Made by a program: the position numbers and the translations under genes. This document shows positions 19,029 through 27,825 of a stretch of 64,000 nt of DNA, piece by piece. This DNA is from Burkholderia sp. PAMC 26561 (GTDB taxonomy: Bacteria > Pseudomonadota > Gammaproteobacteria > Burkholderiales > Burkholderiaceae). Where the stretch lies: the NCBI RefSeq assembly GCF_001557535.2, contig NZ_CP014307.1:682001-746000 (forward strand), read 5' to 3'. The stretch's first letter is position 1, and the number at the start of each line of letters is the position of its first letter. The notes beneath the pieces were generated by a model. That model was not told where the DNA came from. It searched no databases and saw only the letters and a program-made list of their open reading frames with translations.

Positions 19029-20807
19029 TCAGCCAAACGTGAACGCATAAGCCTCCACGCCGGCGTCGAGGAATTCGATGCTGAACGTCCGGTCCTTCAC
19101 ATCGCCCGGTTGCCGCACGAGCTGATACAGGCGCTGCTCGGTTACCGTGCCCGTGCCGTTCGCGGCGACGTCGGTGCCGTGGGCGTCGCCGGGAGCGGCG
19201 CCGTCTATCGATACACGGAACCTGACGGGCTTGCCGTCCTTGCCCGGCCCAAGCACGAGATGCAAGTCCCGCGCGTGGAACCGATACACGATCGTCCCGT
19301 TCGATTGCGCGAGCGAAGCCTCTTGCGCGCCCACTTTCCATGCGCCGGCGAGTCCCCAGTCATTCAACGAAAGCTCGCCGGGCGCCGCGTACGTGTGGAC
19401 CTTGTCGTGCGCCTCGCCGCCGTTCCCCGCGAAGTTTTCCGCTCGCTCATAACCAACGTAGGTTTCCGGTGACCGCATGTCGGCGTTATCGGCGGATTGC
19501 TGCACGCCTTTGGCGTCCGTGTTGGTAATGGCCGGGCCGACGTCGTTATGGCCGGCTTCCTTGAGCAACTGCTGGATCACTTCTTCGGAGTGCGCATAAT
19601 CGCCCTCGCCGAAGTGATGAAAGCGAACTTGTCCCTTTGCATCGATAAAATAATGCGCCGGCCAGTACTGGTTGCCAAACGCACGCCAGATCGCGTAGTT
19701 GTTATCGATAGCCACCGGATAATCGATACCCAGGTCATGCACGGAACGTTTGACGTTATCGATATTGCGTTCGAACGCGAACTCGGGCGCATGCACGCCG
19801 ATCACGACGAGCCCCTTGTCGCGATACTTCTCTGCCCACGCTTTCACATACGGCAGGGAACGCAGGCAGTTGATGCACGAGTAGGTCCAGAAGTCGACGA
19901 GCACGACCTTGCCGCGCAGATCCTCCGCGCTCAACGGCGCCGAATTGAGCCATTGGACCGCGCCGGATAGCGGCGGCAACTGGCCTTCGACTGGTAGCGG
20001 GGTGTCGAAGGTGGCGCGCATCATTGCGGGCGGCTTGGCCGTATCGGCTGTGCTTGGCGCGCTTGCCGGCGCTGGCGTTGAAGCCGGCGAAAACCGATCG
20101 ACCAGCTTTTGCTCCAGCCCACCCGTCGCAACGGTCGAAACCCGCGCGAGCACGCCGGTATCGAGTCCGAGCGATATCGCAACAACGCCGAGCAACATCG
20201 CAGCGCCAATGCCGCGCCGGATCCACTCGCCTGCGCCCAGCGACCGTTTCATGGCTGCAAACACGCGTCCGCCGATCAGCAACGCCACCGCAAGCGATGT
20301 CGCCGCGCCCGCCGCATACGCCGCGAGCAGCAAGGTCGTGCCGACGCTCGCGCCGCGCAGCGCGGCGCCCGTCAGAACGAGACCGAGGATGGGGCCGGCG
20401 CAAGGCGCCCACAACAATCCCGTCGCGATGCCCAGCAAAAACGATGAACCTGCGCTGACCTGCTGTCCGTCCGCCTGCGCGAATTGCGTGAGACGGTTGC
20501 CTGCGCTCACGAACGGGCGCATCACGCGTTCAGCAAAACTCGGCAGCAGCAGCGTCAGGCCGAAGATGCCGAGCAACGCGACCGCGAGCCAACGGCCATA
20601 CTGGTTCGCTTGTGTGACCCAGCCGCCGCCGACGGCCGCGAGCGTCGCCACGGCTGCAAAAGTAAGCGCCATGCCGGCGAGCAACGGCAATCCGCTGCGC
20701 ACGAACGGCTGGTCCGCGCGAGAAAAAACGAAAGGCAGGACAGGCAAGATGCACGGACTCAGGATAGTGAGCGCGCCGCCAAGGTAAGCCAGGATGATAA
20801 GCAACAT
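19029..20807 (-). CDS. Cytochrome c biogenesis/thiol transfer protein DipZ (CcdA-TlpA fusion)
   Basis: A 592-residue fusion protein. Residues about 1-230 form a CcdA/DsbD-like membrane domain with the conserved proline-cysteine motifs SPCILPVLPF and WAPCAGPILG. A periplasmic thioredoxin-like domain follows with the CINC active site at Cys311 and Cys314, and residues about 460-592 form a beta-rich C-terminal domain. It passes electrons from cytoplasmic thioredoxin to periplasmic thiols. It lies 36 bases downstream of an exported methionine sulfoxide reductase, a natural electron acceptor. Fusion architecture as in DipZ proteins; the specific client is inferred. Confidence 0.9.
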   Translation of the reverse strand: MLLIILAYLGGALTILSPCILPVLPFVFSRADQPFVRSGLPLLAGMALTFAAVATLAAVGGGWVTQANQYGRWLAVALLGIFGLTLLLPSFAERVMRPFVSAGNRLTQFAQADGQQVSAGSSFLLGIATGLLWAPCAGPILGLVLTGAALRGASVGTTLLLAAYAAGAATSLAVALLIGGRVFAAMKRSLGAGEWIRRGIGAAMLLGVVAISLGLDTGVLARVSTVATGGLEQKLVDRFSPASTPAPASAPSTADTAKPPAMMRATFDTPLPVEGQLPPLSGAVQWLNSAPLSAEDLRGKVVLVDFWTYSCINCLRSLPYVKAWAEKYRDKGLVVIGVHAPEFAFERNIDNVKRSVHDLGIDYPVAIDNNYAIWRAFGNQYWPAHYFIDAKGQVRFHHFGEGDYAHSEEVIQQLLKEAGHNDVGPAITNTDAKGVQQSADNADMRSPETYVGYERAENFAGNGGEAHDKVHTYAAPGELSLNDWGLAGAWKVGAQEASLAQSNGTIVYRFHARDLHLVLGPGKDGKPVRFRVSIDGAAPGDAHGTDVAANGTGTVTEQRLYQLVRQPGDVKDRTFSIEFLDAGVEAYAFTFG

Positions 20808-20843
20808 GGGCTAAGGATCTCGAAAATTAGGACTGTGCGGCGC

Positions 20844-21359
20844 TCAGGCGACACTCGGTTTGAAGTTCATCGCCAGGCCGTTCATGCAGTATCGAAGGCC
20901 GGTGGGTTTGGGGCCGTCATTAAAGACATGACCGAGATGGCCGCCGCAACGCCGGCAATGAACTTCAGTGCGCGACACCCCGAACGACAGGTCCTCGTGC
21001 GTGGCGACCGCATGATCGAGCGGCGCCCAGAAGCTCGGCCAGCCGGTGTGGCTTTCGAATTTCGTGCGCGACGAAAACGCATCGAGCTGGCATCCCGCGC
21101 ACGAGAACACGCCATTGCGATGCTCCGCGTTGAGCGGACTGCTATAGGGCCGCTCCGTGCCTTCGTGCCGCAACACGTTGTATTGCGCCGATGTCAGCGT
21201 GCTGCGCCACTGATCATCGGTATGAACGACCTCGAACGTCTCGTTCGCGTCGGCCGCCAAAGCCGGACTCACGCCCGGGACATCGCGTTGCCTGAACGCG
21301 GCGAAAGCGGCTGCCGCCAACGTGCTGCTCGCAAATAAAAAACGGCGTCTGGTGGTCAT
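20844..21359 (-). CDS. msrB: Exported peptide-methionine (R)-S-oxide reductase (MsrB)
   Basis: A 171-residue MsrB that reduces methionine-R-sulfoxide in proteins. The N-terminus TTRRRFLFASSTLAAAAFA is a twin-arginine export signal, so the enzyme acts in the periplasm. Zinc-binding CxxC pairs (CAGC about residue 85, CRRC about 134) and the catalytic cysteine in LRYCMNG (about residue 157) are present. The ATG at 21359 gives the TAT signal at the very start. Same strand as dipZ 36 bases further on, so the two are probably co-transcribed and form a periplasmic protein-repair pair. Confidence 0.92.
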   Translation of the reverse strand: MTTRRRFLFASSTLAAAAFAAFRQRDVPGVSPALAADANETFEVVHTDDQWRSTLTSAQYNVLRHEGTERPYSSPLNAEHRNGVFSCAGCQLDAFSSRTKFESHTGWPSFWAPLDHAVATHEDLSFGVSRTEVHCRRCGGHLGHVFNDGPKPTGLRYCMNGLAMNFKPSVA

Positions 21360-21690
21360 GGTGTGCTCCTTGACAAGACTCGCTGCTTGAGCAAATACAA
21401 CGTTTGACATGCGGATAAATACGCAAACACATTTGAAGCGCGTTTAATCCCTGACCGCGTGGAAATGTATTTGACTTGAAAACAGCCCGCGTTCAGATGC
21501 TTCTGTTAGCTAATTCGTCGTCAAGGCGCGGACGGTTACATTGCAACGATCGAAATTATCAATCGCCACGTTATATTTTATTAAATACAGCGTTACGCCT
21601 GATTCGGCGATGTGTCGTGCAGGGCGGGAGCAGAAATGAATTGCGCCCGGAACCGGGCGCAATCAACAAGCAGTTAAAGACGTTGAGCGG
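21360..21690. other. Intergenic region upstream of msrB
   Basis: About 330 bases. The right part carries a strong hairpin (21640-21663) that ends the transcript of the next gene; the remainder is somewhat AT-richer and probably holds the msrB promoter. I see no small gene that can be supported. Confidence 0.5.
21640..21663 (-). terminator. Hairpin after the small exported protein gene
   Basis: ATTGCGCCCGG and CCGGGCGCAAT form an 11-bp perfect stem with a two-base loop, 28 bases after the stop of the gene at 21691. The T tract on the leftward strand (TTCATTTCTG) is weak, so termination efficiency is uncertain. Confidence 0.55.
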
Positions 21691-22212
21691 TCACTTGACC
21701 ATGTAACCGCGCTCGGTCATGCATTCGCTATATGCGCGCCAATACTGGACCATGGGCGGCTCGGGCGGAGGCAGCGCGGGCATGGGGGCATCGGTGGATG
21801 AAGAACTTGCGTTCGCGACGGCGCGTGCATCGGAGGCGACGCCCGGTCTGGCGGCCGATGCCGATGCCGATCCGGACGCCATCACCGGCGCTGAAGCCGA
21901 AGCCGAAGCCTTGCCCGTAGCGGATGCCGGGTAAACCGCGGAAGCCCCGGAAGCCATCGCCGATGGCAACGGCGCCGCCACCGCGACCTGCTTCACGGCG
22001 CCAGGCTTGGTCGCCTGCGGTTTGATCGGCACTTGTGACACCTTCGCCATGTTCACGCCCGTGTGCTGGTTGGCGTAGCCATAGCACATGGCGTTATCGA
22101 TACTCACTTGCGCCGAATTTTGACTGCGCATCGGAAACGCGGGCGGCTGCTGGGCGAACGCGCTTGCGCCCACGCACAACATGGCAACGCCGGCAAACAG
22201 GGAAACTCTCAT
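21691..22212 (-). CDS. Small exported protein with Ala/Ser-rich middle and paired cysteines
   Basis: A 173-residue protein with a cleavable signal peptide (residues 1-20, ending AFAQ). The mature part has a short N-terminal motif AMCYGYANQ, a low-complexity Ala/Ser/Pro middle (about residues 75-145), and a C-terminal AYSECMTERGY motif. The same pair of motifs (C-x-x-YA, and AYxxCMTxxG) occurs in the glycine-zipper protein at 46689, so the two cysteines probably form a disulfide in a shared small fold. The function is unknown. The start is ATG 22212. Confidence 0.75.
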   Translation of the reverse strand: MRVSLFAGVAMLCVGASAFAQQPPAFPMRSQNSAQVSIDNAMCYGYANQHTGVNMAKVSQVPIKPQATKPGAVKQVAVAAPLPSAMASGASAVYPASATGKASASASAPVMASGSASASAARPGVASDARAVANASSSSTDAPMPALPPPEPPMVQYWRAYSECMTERGYMVK

Positions 22213-22435
22213 AGCTCATGCACTCCGGAAACAGGATCGGCCTTACCCGGCCAGACCGCGCCAGCCGGACAGCCGGTCGGGCGCGGTCAAACGAGCTTTC
22301 ACCATACTGTCGGTGCATCGGGCCCGTGCGAAAGACTATCGCCGAAATCCGCCAAGTCTTCGCATTTCTGGCCTGTTTCGCGTGCTGGACCGCTTTTCTT
22401 CGCGCGTCGACTCATGGTCCGTTGCGTGAAAACCC

Positions 22436-23257
22436 TTAAACCAAGGGAAACTTCGCTCGCATGAAGTCAATGTAATCCTGATCCAGCAGGGTGCGGCGCG
22501 CTTTTACAAAACCACGCGAATCATCGCCGATGAGATAACGCAGCCGGTCCGTGCCATCGGTTGCGGCCTCGTGGATGAGCGCCGCGACATCGTCCGCGCG
22601 AATGGTGCTCGCCGCGGCCAGCGCGCCAAAAGCCGCCGCCGTGCGTTCGACAAAACCATCGTAACTGCCAGGCTTTTCTTCCTGCACATGGCTTTCCAGC
22701 GAGCGAGCGTTGAAGTTCGTGCTGGTCACACCGCCGTGCGGGATCACGAGCTTCACGCCGATTCCCTGTGACCCAAGTTCATACGACAACGCCTCCGAAA
22801 ATCCTTCCAGCGCGAATTTGCTGGCGCAATAGAGCGAGATCATGGGCAAGGTGAAAATGCCCGCACCCGAACTGACGTTCACGATCACTCCGCTTTTGCG
22901 CGCCCGGAAATGCGGCAGCACCGCGCGTGTGACATCCATGACGCCGAACACGTTGACGTCGAACTGCGTCTGGATGTCTTCGCGCGACAGCGCTTCGAAC
23001 AAACCGTACTGCCCGTATCCCGCGTTGTTGACGAGCGCGTCGATCCCCCCGAACCGCGCGATGCCCGCATCGACTGCAGCGTGAATGCTGCCGGTATCCT
23101 GGACATCGAGGCGCGTGACGAAGACGTTATCGGCGGCAAGCGCCGCGTCCGGCTGGCGCATTGTCGCGATGACGTTCCAGCCCTTTGCGGCAAACAAGCC
23201 CACACTCGCCCGGCCAATGCCCGACGATGCCCCGGTAATCAAAACGGTCTTGCTCAT
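22436..23257 (-). CDS. Short-chain dehydrogenase/reductase
   Basis: A 273-residue classical SDR. The NAD(P)-binding motif TGASSGIG is at about residues 8-15, NNAGYGQ near 82-88, a catalytic serine in VNVSSGAG near 136 and the YCASK active site near 150-154. The ATG at 23257 begins directly at the Rossmann strand. It is divergent from a LysR gene with 117 bases between, and a GATCAC-N11-GTGATC repeat lies there, so LysR control is likely. The substrate is unknown. Confidence 0.92.
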   Translation of the reverse strand: MSKTVLITGASSGIGRASVGLFAAKGWNVIATMRQPDAALAADNVFVTRLDVQDTGSIHAAVDAGIARFGGIDALVNNAGYGQYGLFEALSREDIQTQFDVNVFGVMDVTRAVLPHFRARKSGVIVNVSSGAGIFTLPMISLYCASKFALEGFSEALSYELGSQGIGVKLVIPHGGVTSTNFNARSLESHVQEEKPGSYDGFVERTAAAFGALAAASTIRADDVAALIHEAATDGTDRLRYLIGDDSRGFVKARRTLLDQDYIDFMRAKFPLV

Positions 23258-23290
23258 GATCGCGAATTCCCTCAGTGGATGAAAAGACGC

Positions 23291-23313
23291 GATCACAATA
23301 AGGTCCGGTGATC
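23291..23313. promoter_or_regulatory. LysR-type inverted repeat between the SDR and lysR genes
   Basis: GATCAC at 23291-23296 and GTGATC at 23308-23313 form a perfect six-base inverted repeat with an 11-base spacer, the classic T-N11-A architecture. It sits in the 117-base divergent region. Confidence 0.65.
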
Positions 23314-23374
23314 AGTGAGACAATACGCACAGCGCTGCACGGGTTGATGCAGAAAACAGCACAATGAGTTCCAA

Positions 23375-24289
23375 ATGAGCCGAACCGGCCTGACCGAGTT
23401 GAGCGCAGTGACGGCGGTCGCCGCGCATCGAAGTTTTCGTGGCGCGGCGGCGGAACTTGGCATGTCGCCATCGGCGTTGAGCCACGCGGTCGCGGCGCTG
23501 GAGCAGCGCATGGGCGTGCGGCTGTTTCATCGGACCACGCGCAGCGTCTCGCTCACCGAGGCGGGCGAGCAGTTTCTCGCACGCGTCACCCCGGCGCTGC
23601 GCGAAATCTCGGCGGCCATGGAAGACGCAAACCTGCATCGCGAAACGCCGGCGGGAACGCTGCGCATCAATGCATCAGAAGGTGCGGCGCTGGAGCTGAT
23701 GCAGCCCGTCGCCTACGCGTTTCTCGCTCGGTATCCGGATATGAAACTGGATATCGTGACCGAGGGACGGCTGGTCGATATCGTCGCGGAAGGTTTCGAT
23801 GCCGGTGTCCGTGTGCTCGACATGGTGCCCCAGGACATGATCGCGGTGCCGTGCAGCCGGCCGGTGCGCTTTGCCGTGGTGGCATCGCCCGAATACTTCA
23901 CGAAGACGAAGAAACGCCGCCCCAAAGTGCCCGACGACCTGCTCGCGCACGAATGCATCCGCGCGCGTTATTCAAGCGGCGGCGTGTACAAATGGGATTT
24001 CGAGAAGCGCGGCGAGCGTATCCAGATCGATGTCAAAGGCGCTCTCACGCTCGATAACCATCACCTGATGCTCGACGCCGCGCTGAACGGCGCCGGCCTC
24101 GCGTGGCTGAGCGAATGGGCGGTGGGGAAAGACATCGCTTCGGGCCGCCTTGTACGCGTGCTGGAAGACTGGTCGCCGCCGGGTCCGAGGTTGTGCTTGT
24201 ATTACCCGGGGCATCGGCATGTGCCGGCGGGATTGCGCGCATTTATCGATATCATCCGCGAGTTCAATCCAGCGCCGGCACGCGCCTAG
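23375..24289 (+). CDS. LysR family transcriptional regulator
   Basis: A 304-residue LysR protein. A winged helix-turn-helix at about residues 7-66 ([21 protein letters not shown]) is followed by a linker and a periplasmic-binding-protein-like effector domain. It is divergent from the SDR gene at 22436, its probable target, and converges on the thiolase gene with one base between. The C-terminal [19 protein letters not shown] is typical of the DsdC/AaeR-like subgroup in Burkholderia. The inducer is unknown. Confidence 0.93.
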   Translation: MSRTGLTELSAVTAVAAHRSFRGAAAELGMSPSALSHAVAALEQRMGVRLFHRTTRSVSLTEAGEQFLARVTPALREISAAMEDANLHRETPAGTLRINASEGAALELMQPVAYAFLARYPDMKLDIVTEGRLVDIVAEGFDAGVRVLDMVPQDMIAVPCSRPVRFAVVASPEYFTKTKKRRPKVPDDLLAHECIRARYSSGGVYKWDFEKRGERIQIDVKGALTLDNHHLMLDAALNGAGLAWLSEWAVGKDIASGRLVRVLEDWSPPGPRLCLYYPGHRHVPAGLRAFIDIIREFNPAPARA

Positions 24290-24290
24290 A

Positions 24291-25487
24291 TCAAAGGCTT
24301 TCAAGCGCCAGTGCAATGCCCTGCCCGCCGCCAATACACAAGGTCACCATTGCGCGCCTGAGGCCGTCGCGTTTCATCGCGTGGACTAGGCGCGTGACCA
24401 GCACCGCGCCCGTCGCGCCGATCGCGTGTCCATGGGCGATCGCGCCGCCTTCCGGATTCACGATGTCATCGGGCAGACCGAGCGTGCGCGCAACCGCAAT
24501 GGGCACGGCAGCGAACGCCTCGTTGATCTCGATGCGCTCGAGGTCGCCCAGCTTCCAGCCCGCGCGATCCAGTGCCTGCTGCACGGCCGGCACTGGTCCG
24601 AGTCCGAACATGCCGGGTTCGACTGCCGCGATGCCATAAGCCACGAGCCGCACCGATGCCGCGATCCCATTGCGATCCGCAAACGCACGGTCCGCAACAA
24701 GCATGGCCGCCGCGCCGCTGTTAAGGCCTGGCGCGTTACCCGCTGTGATCGTGCCGTCCGGACGAAATGCGGGGCGGAGCTTCGAAAGTGTCGCTAGGGT
24801 GGTGTCGGGGCGCGGTTGTTCGTCGGTATCGAATAAGACAGTTTGCTTGCCCGCCTTCACGTCCAGCCCGACGATCTCCGCTTTGAAAAACCCCTTCGCT
24901 TCAGCCGATGTGAACCGCTGCTGCGAACGCTCGGCAAAGCGGTCCTGCGCCTCGCGCGTGATGTCCATCTGCGTCACGAGGTCTTCCGTGTGCCAGCCGG
25001 AATGCTTGCCCGAAAAGGCATCGTCCAGACCGTCGCGCAGCATGCTGTCGTGGATTTCCGCGTTGCCCATGCGATATCCGAACCGACCGTTATCGAGCAA
25101 GTACGGCGCGCGGTCCATGTTCTCCATGCCGCCTGCCACCGCGAGCTGCACGAATCCCGCGCTGATTTCGTTCGCCGCCGATACCACCGCCTGCGCGCCC
25201 GATCCGCATACACGGTTCACGGTCAGCGCGGGAACGGAAACCGGCAAACCACCATTCACCGCCGCCTGTCGCGCGGGATTCATGCGATTTCCCGCCTGGA
25301 TCACGTTGCCGAACGTGACTGAATCGACCTTCTCCGGCGCGACGCCCGAACGCTGCAGCGTCTCCCGGATCACGGCTGCGCCGAGGTCGGTCGCGCTCGT
25401 GCCTTTCAGCGTGCCGTTGAACGCGCCGATTGCCGTTCTGACCGGCGCGCACAACACGATCTCGCGTGACTGGCTTTGCGTACTCAT
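24291..25487 (-). CDS. Acetyl-CoA C-acetyltransferase (thiolase)
   Basis: A 398-residue thiolase that condenses or cleaves acyl-CoA with acetyl-CoA. The nucleophilic cysteine is Cys94 in NRVCGSGAQ; the GHAIGATGA histidine motif lies near residue 354 and the second active-site cysteine in LCIGGGQG near 386. All parts of both thiolase halves are present. It follows an SDR gene by 15 bases, and the pair is preceded by a MarR gene, suggesting a small fatty-acid or ketone metabolism unit. Biosynthetic versus degradative direction cannot be told. Confidence 0.94.
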   Translation of the reverse strand: MSTQSQSREIVLCAPVRTAIGAFNGTLKGTSATDLGAAVIRETLQRSGVAPEKVDSVTFGNVIQAGNRMNPARQAAVNGGLPVSVPALTVNRVCGSGAQAVVSAANEISAGFVQLAVAGGMENMDRAPYLLDNGRFGYRMGNAEIHDSMLRDGLDDAFSGKHSGWHTEDLVTQMDITREAQDRFAERSQQRFTSAEAKGFFKAEIVGLDVKAGKQTVLFDTDEQPRPDTTLATLSKLRPAFRPDGTITAGNAPGLNSGAAAMLVADRAFADRNGIAASVRLVAYGIAAVEPGMFGLGPVPAVQQALDRAGWKLGDLERIEINEAFAAVPIAVARTLGLPDDIVNPEGGAIAHGHAIGATGAVLVTRLVHAMKRDGLRRAMVTLCIGGGQGIALALESL

Positions 25488-25502
25488 GGTGGTTCTCCCG
25501 TT

Positions 25503-26207
25503 TTAGTGGGCGGGCGTCAGGTAGGCAGGCGTTGCGGAAGACAGCGATCCCTTCACGTTGCGGCCGACGTCATCGACGAGAATCTCCTCCTTGCCCTGCT
25601 CGATGCCTTCCAGCACTTGGCGCACGACTTCTTGCGGCGTGGTTTTGGGTGCATTGATGCCGGCGGTCATGTCAGTATCGATAAAAGCCGGGTGCACGCC
25701 GACCACCAGCGTGCCCTGGCCGCGCAGTTCGGTCCGCAGGCCGTTCGTGATCGCCCATACGGCCGATTTGGACGCGCTATAGGCACCCGTTCCATCGATA
25801 GTCAGCCAGCTCAGCACCGACAGGATATTGACCACCGCGCCGCCGCCGTTGCGCTTCAAGGCCGGCGCGAACGCCTGCGTGACGGCGAGTGGGCCGATCA
25901 CATTGGTTTCGAACAATGAGCGGGCGGCATCGATGGAACCCGCGTCCAGCAGCGAGCCGCCGATGATCGCGCCCGCATTGTTGATGACGATCTGCACGTC
26001 GGTCAGCCGGTCGGCCGCGGCGGCGATGCTTTGCGCGTTCGTCACGTCGAGCTGGACGGCTTCCACGCCGGGAATCTTGATGGCGGATTTATCGCGCGCC
26101 GTTGCATAGACCTTGGATGCACCTGCTGCCAGCAGTGCCTTTGCGAACTGCTCGCCCAAGCCGCGATTCGCGCCTGTAACCAGAACTACCTTGCCTTTGA
26201 TTTCCAT
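25503..26207 (-). CDS. Short-chain dehydrogenase/reductase
   Basis: A 234-residue SDR with the nucleotide-binding motif TGANRGLG (about residues 12-19), an NNAGAI segment near 76-81 and the active-site YSASK near 143-147. It shares a transcript with the thiolase gene (15 bases apart). A MarR-type palindrome lies 14 bases upstream of its ATG and matches the one before marR, so this gene is probably repressed by the MarR protein. The substrate is unknown. Confidence 0.92.
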   Translation of the reverse strand: MEIKGKVVLVTGANRGLGEQFAKALLAAGASKVYATARDKSAIKIPGVEAVQLDVTNAQSIAAAADRLTDVQIVINNAGAIIGGSLLDAGSIDAARSLFETNVIGPLAVTQAFAPALKRNGGGAVVNILSVLSWLTIDGTGAYSASKSAVWAITNGLRTELRGQGTLVVGVHPAFIDTDMTAGINAPKTTPQEVVRQVLEGIEQGKEEILVDDVGRNVKGSLSSATPAYLTPAH

Positions 26208-26220
26208 GTCAGCTCCATCA

Positions 26221-26234
26221 AGTGTATATGCACT
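26221..26234 (-). promoter_or_regulatory. Candidate MarR operator before the SDR-thiolase operon
   Basis: AGTGTATATGCACT, an imperfect inverted repeat that shares GTG(T/C)ATATGCAC with the perfect site upstream of marR. It is 14 bases before the SDR start, where a bound repressor would block transcription or initiation. Confidence 0.6.
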
Positions 26235-26243
26235 AAATGCATT

Positions 26244-26270
26244 AAAAAAACGCCCGGCGTTATGCCGGGC
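26244..26270 (-). terminator. Rho-independent terminator of marR
   Basis: On the leftward strand a perfect 7-bp GCCCGGC/GCCGGGC stem with a five-base loop is followed by G and seven T residues. It lies just after the marR stop and separates it from the SDR-thiolase operon. Confidence 0.88.
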
Positions 26271-26277
26271 CTTCGTT

Positions 26278-26709
26278 TCATTCCATCGATGTCAGTTCCA
26301 GCAATGACTTCCTCAACTCCCTCGCGCGGTCCCGGCCGAATTTCTCTTCGAATTCCTTTTGCGCCTCGTGCCAGCGCAAAGCGGCTTCGCCAAGCGTTTT
26401 TTTACCGCCTTCGGTGAGATTCAGCGCCACGGCGCGCGTGCCGGCGTCTTGCTGGTCGGCCGTGACCAGACCATCGCGTTGCAAAGGCTTCAGCGCGCGA
26501 ACCAGCGTGGTGCGCTCCATCACCATTGCATCAGCGAGTTCGGCCATGGTCGTCCCTGGCCGCCGGTGAATGGCGGCGAGGAGCGTGTACTGCGCGGCCG
26601 TCACGCCTGCCTGCCCGACGTGGCGCTCGTAAAGCTGCGAGACGAAGCGCGCCGCCTGGCGGATGGCGAAACAATTGCAGTCGAGATAGGACAATTCAGG
26701 GGAAGTCAT
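26278..26709 (-). CDS. MarR family transcriptional regulator
   Basis: A 143-residue winged-helix repressor. DNA-binding helices lie at about residues 48-80 (TTMAELADAMVMERTTLVRAL), with a wing at about 83-100 and long dimerisation helices at both ends. Cysteines near the N-terminus (DCNC) might sense oxidation, as in some MarR proteins. A perfect GTGCATATGCAC palindrome sits 16 bases upstream and a near copy precedes the SDR gene, which fits autoregulation plus repression of the SDR-thiolase operon. ATG 26709 is chosen over the longer frame that would run through the operator. Confidence 0.92.
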   Translation of the reverse strand: MTSPELSYLDCNCFAIRQAARFVSQLYERHVGQAGVTAAQYTLLAAIHRRPGTTMAELADAMVMERTTLVRALKPLQRDGLVTADQQDAGTRAVALNLTEGGKKTLGEAALRWHEAQKEFEEKFGRDRARELRKSLLELTSME

Positions 26710-26725
26710 ACGCACAGAGTAGTTT

Positions 26726-26737
26726 GTGCATATGCAC
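26726..26737 (-). promoter_or_regulatory. Candidate MarR operator (autoregulatory)
   Basis: GTGCATATGCAC, a perfect 12-base palindrome 16 bases before the marR start. A copy with one change lies before the SDR gene. Confidence 0.68.
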
Positions 26738-26778
26738 TTTGTCAAGCTGGCACCAATTCGATGTTTTGACGCGCGTCA

Positions 26779-27819
26779 TCAGGTGCGCGGATAAGCCATC
26801 ACATCGCCTTCCACGGACAACCCCACCCGCTCGCCCAAACGCGGATACGAATACCCCGCCACGCGGATCTGCATGCCGTGTGAACCGCCGTCCGAGCGCA
26901 GCATGACGCTGGCATCGTGGCCATAAAAGACGACTTTTTCGACGGTCGCGTGCACATCGCCGTGATCCGTAATGCGGATTTGTCCGGGGCGGATCATTAC
27001 GTCGACATCGCTTGCTGCAACCGCACGCGTGATGGGCAACGTACCGAATTCGCAGCGCACGTGCATCGGATCGCCGGAAACAATCGATCCCGGCACGATC
27101 ACCGCATCGCCGACAAAACTCGCCAGTTCCCGCGATACCGGCCGCCGGTACACCGCCTCCGGCGTATCCGTCTGCACCAGCCGCCCGCGCCACAGCACGG
27201 CGACCTCGCGCCCAAGCGACAAGGCTTCGGACTGGTCGTGCGTGACCAGCACGGCTGTCGCGCCGGTCGCCGCGAGTGCGTCCGTCACGGCTTCGCGCGT
27301 CTCGATACGCAGCGCGGCATCGAGCGATGAAAACGGCTCGTCGAGCATCACGAGCGATGGCGACGGCGCGAGCGCGCGCGCCAACGCCACGCGTTGCTGC
27401 TGACCGCCCGACAAGGCCTGCGGCGCACGGTCGCCATACGCAGCGGGCAGACCGACCAGCGCAAGCAGTTCATCGACTCGATACCGCGCCCGCCGCTGCG
27501 CACGTGGCAACCCGAAGACGATGTTGTCGGCGACAGAAAGGTGCGGGAACAGCGCGCCTTCCTGCGGCACGTAGCCAATCCTTCGTGCTTCCGACGGCAC
27601 ATGAACGCCCGGTCCGGCGACGCGCACGCCATCGATTTCCACCGTGCCGCCGTCGGCGCGTTCGAAACCGCAAAGCACCCGCAACAGCGTGGTTTTGCCG
27701 CTGCCCGAAGGTCCGAGCAGGGCCAGCAAGGTGCCTCGTTCCACCGACAGATCCACGCCATGCAGCACGGCTTGTCCATCGAAGGATTTGGTGAGGCTGG
27801 TCACGCGAAGTTCGCTCAT
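26779..27819 (-). CDS. Iron(III) ABC transporter ATP-binding protein (FbpC-like)
   Basis: A 346-residue ATPase of the iron/spermidine/sulfate class. Walker A GPSGSGKTTLL is at about residues 35-45, the signature LSGGQQQR near 135, Walker B LVMLDEPFSSLD near 155 and a C-terminal beta domain (about 240-346) like that of FbpC. It is the last gene of the Fur-controlled operon, six bases after the permease gene. It powers import of ferric iron from the periplasm. Confidence 0.92.
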   Translation of the reverse strand: MSELRVTSLTKSFDGQAVLHGVDLSVERGTLLALLGPSGSGKTTLLRVLCGFERADGGTVEIDGVRVAGPGVHVPSEARRIGYVPQEGALFPHLSVADNIVFGLPRAQRRARYRVDELLALVGLPAAYGDRAPQALSGGQQQRVALARALAPSPSLVMLDEPFSSLDAALRIETREAVTDALAATGATAVLVTHDQSEALSLGREVAVLWRGRLVQTDTPEAVYRRPVSRELASFVGDAVIVPGSIVSGDPMHVRCEFGTLPITRAVAASDVDVMIRPGQIRITDHGDVHATVEKVVFYGHDASVMLRSDGGSHGMQIRVAGYSYPRLGERVGLSVEGDVMAYPRT

Positions 27820-27825
27820 ATCGTT

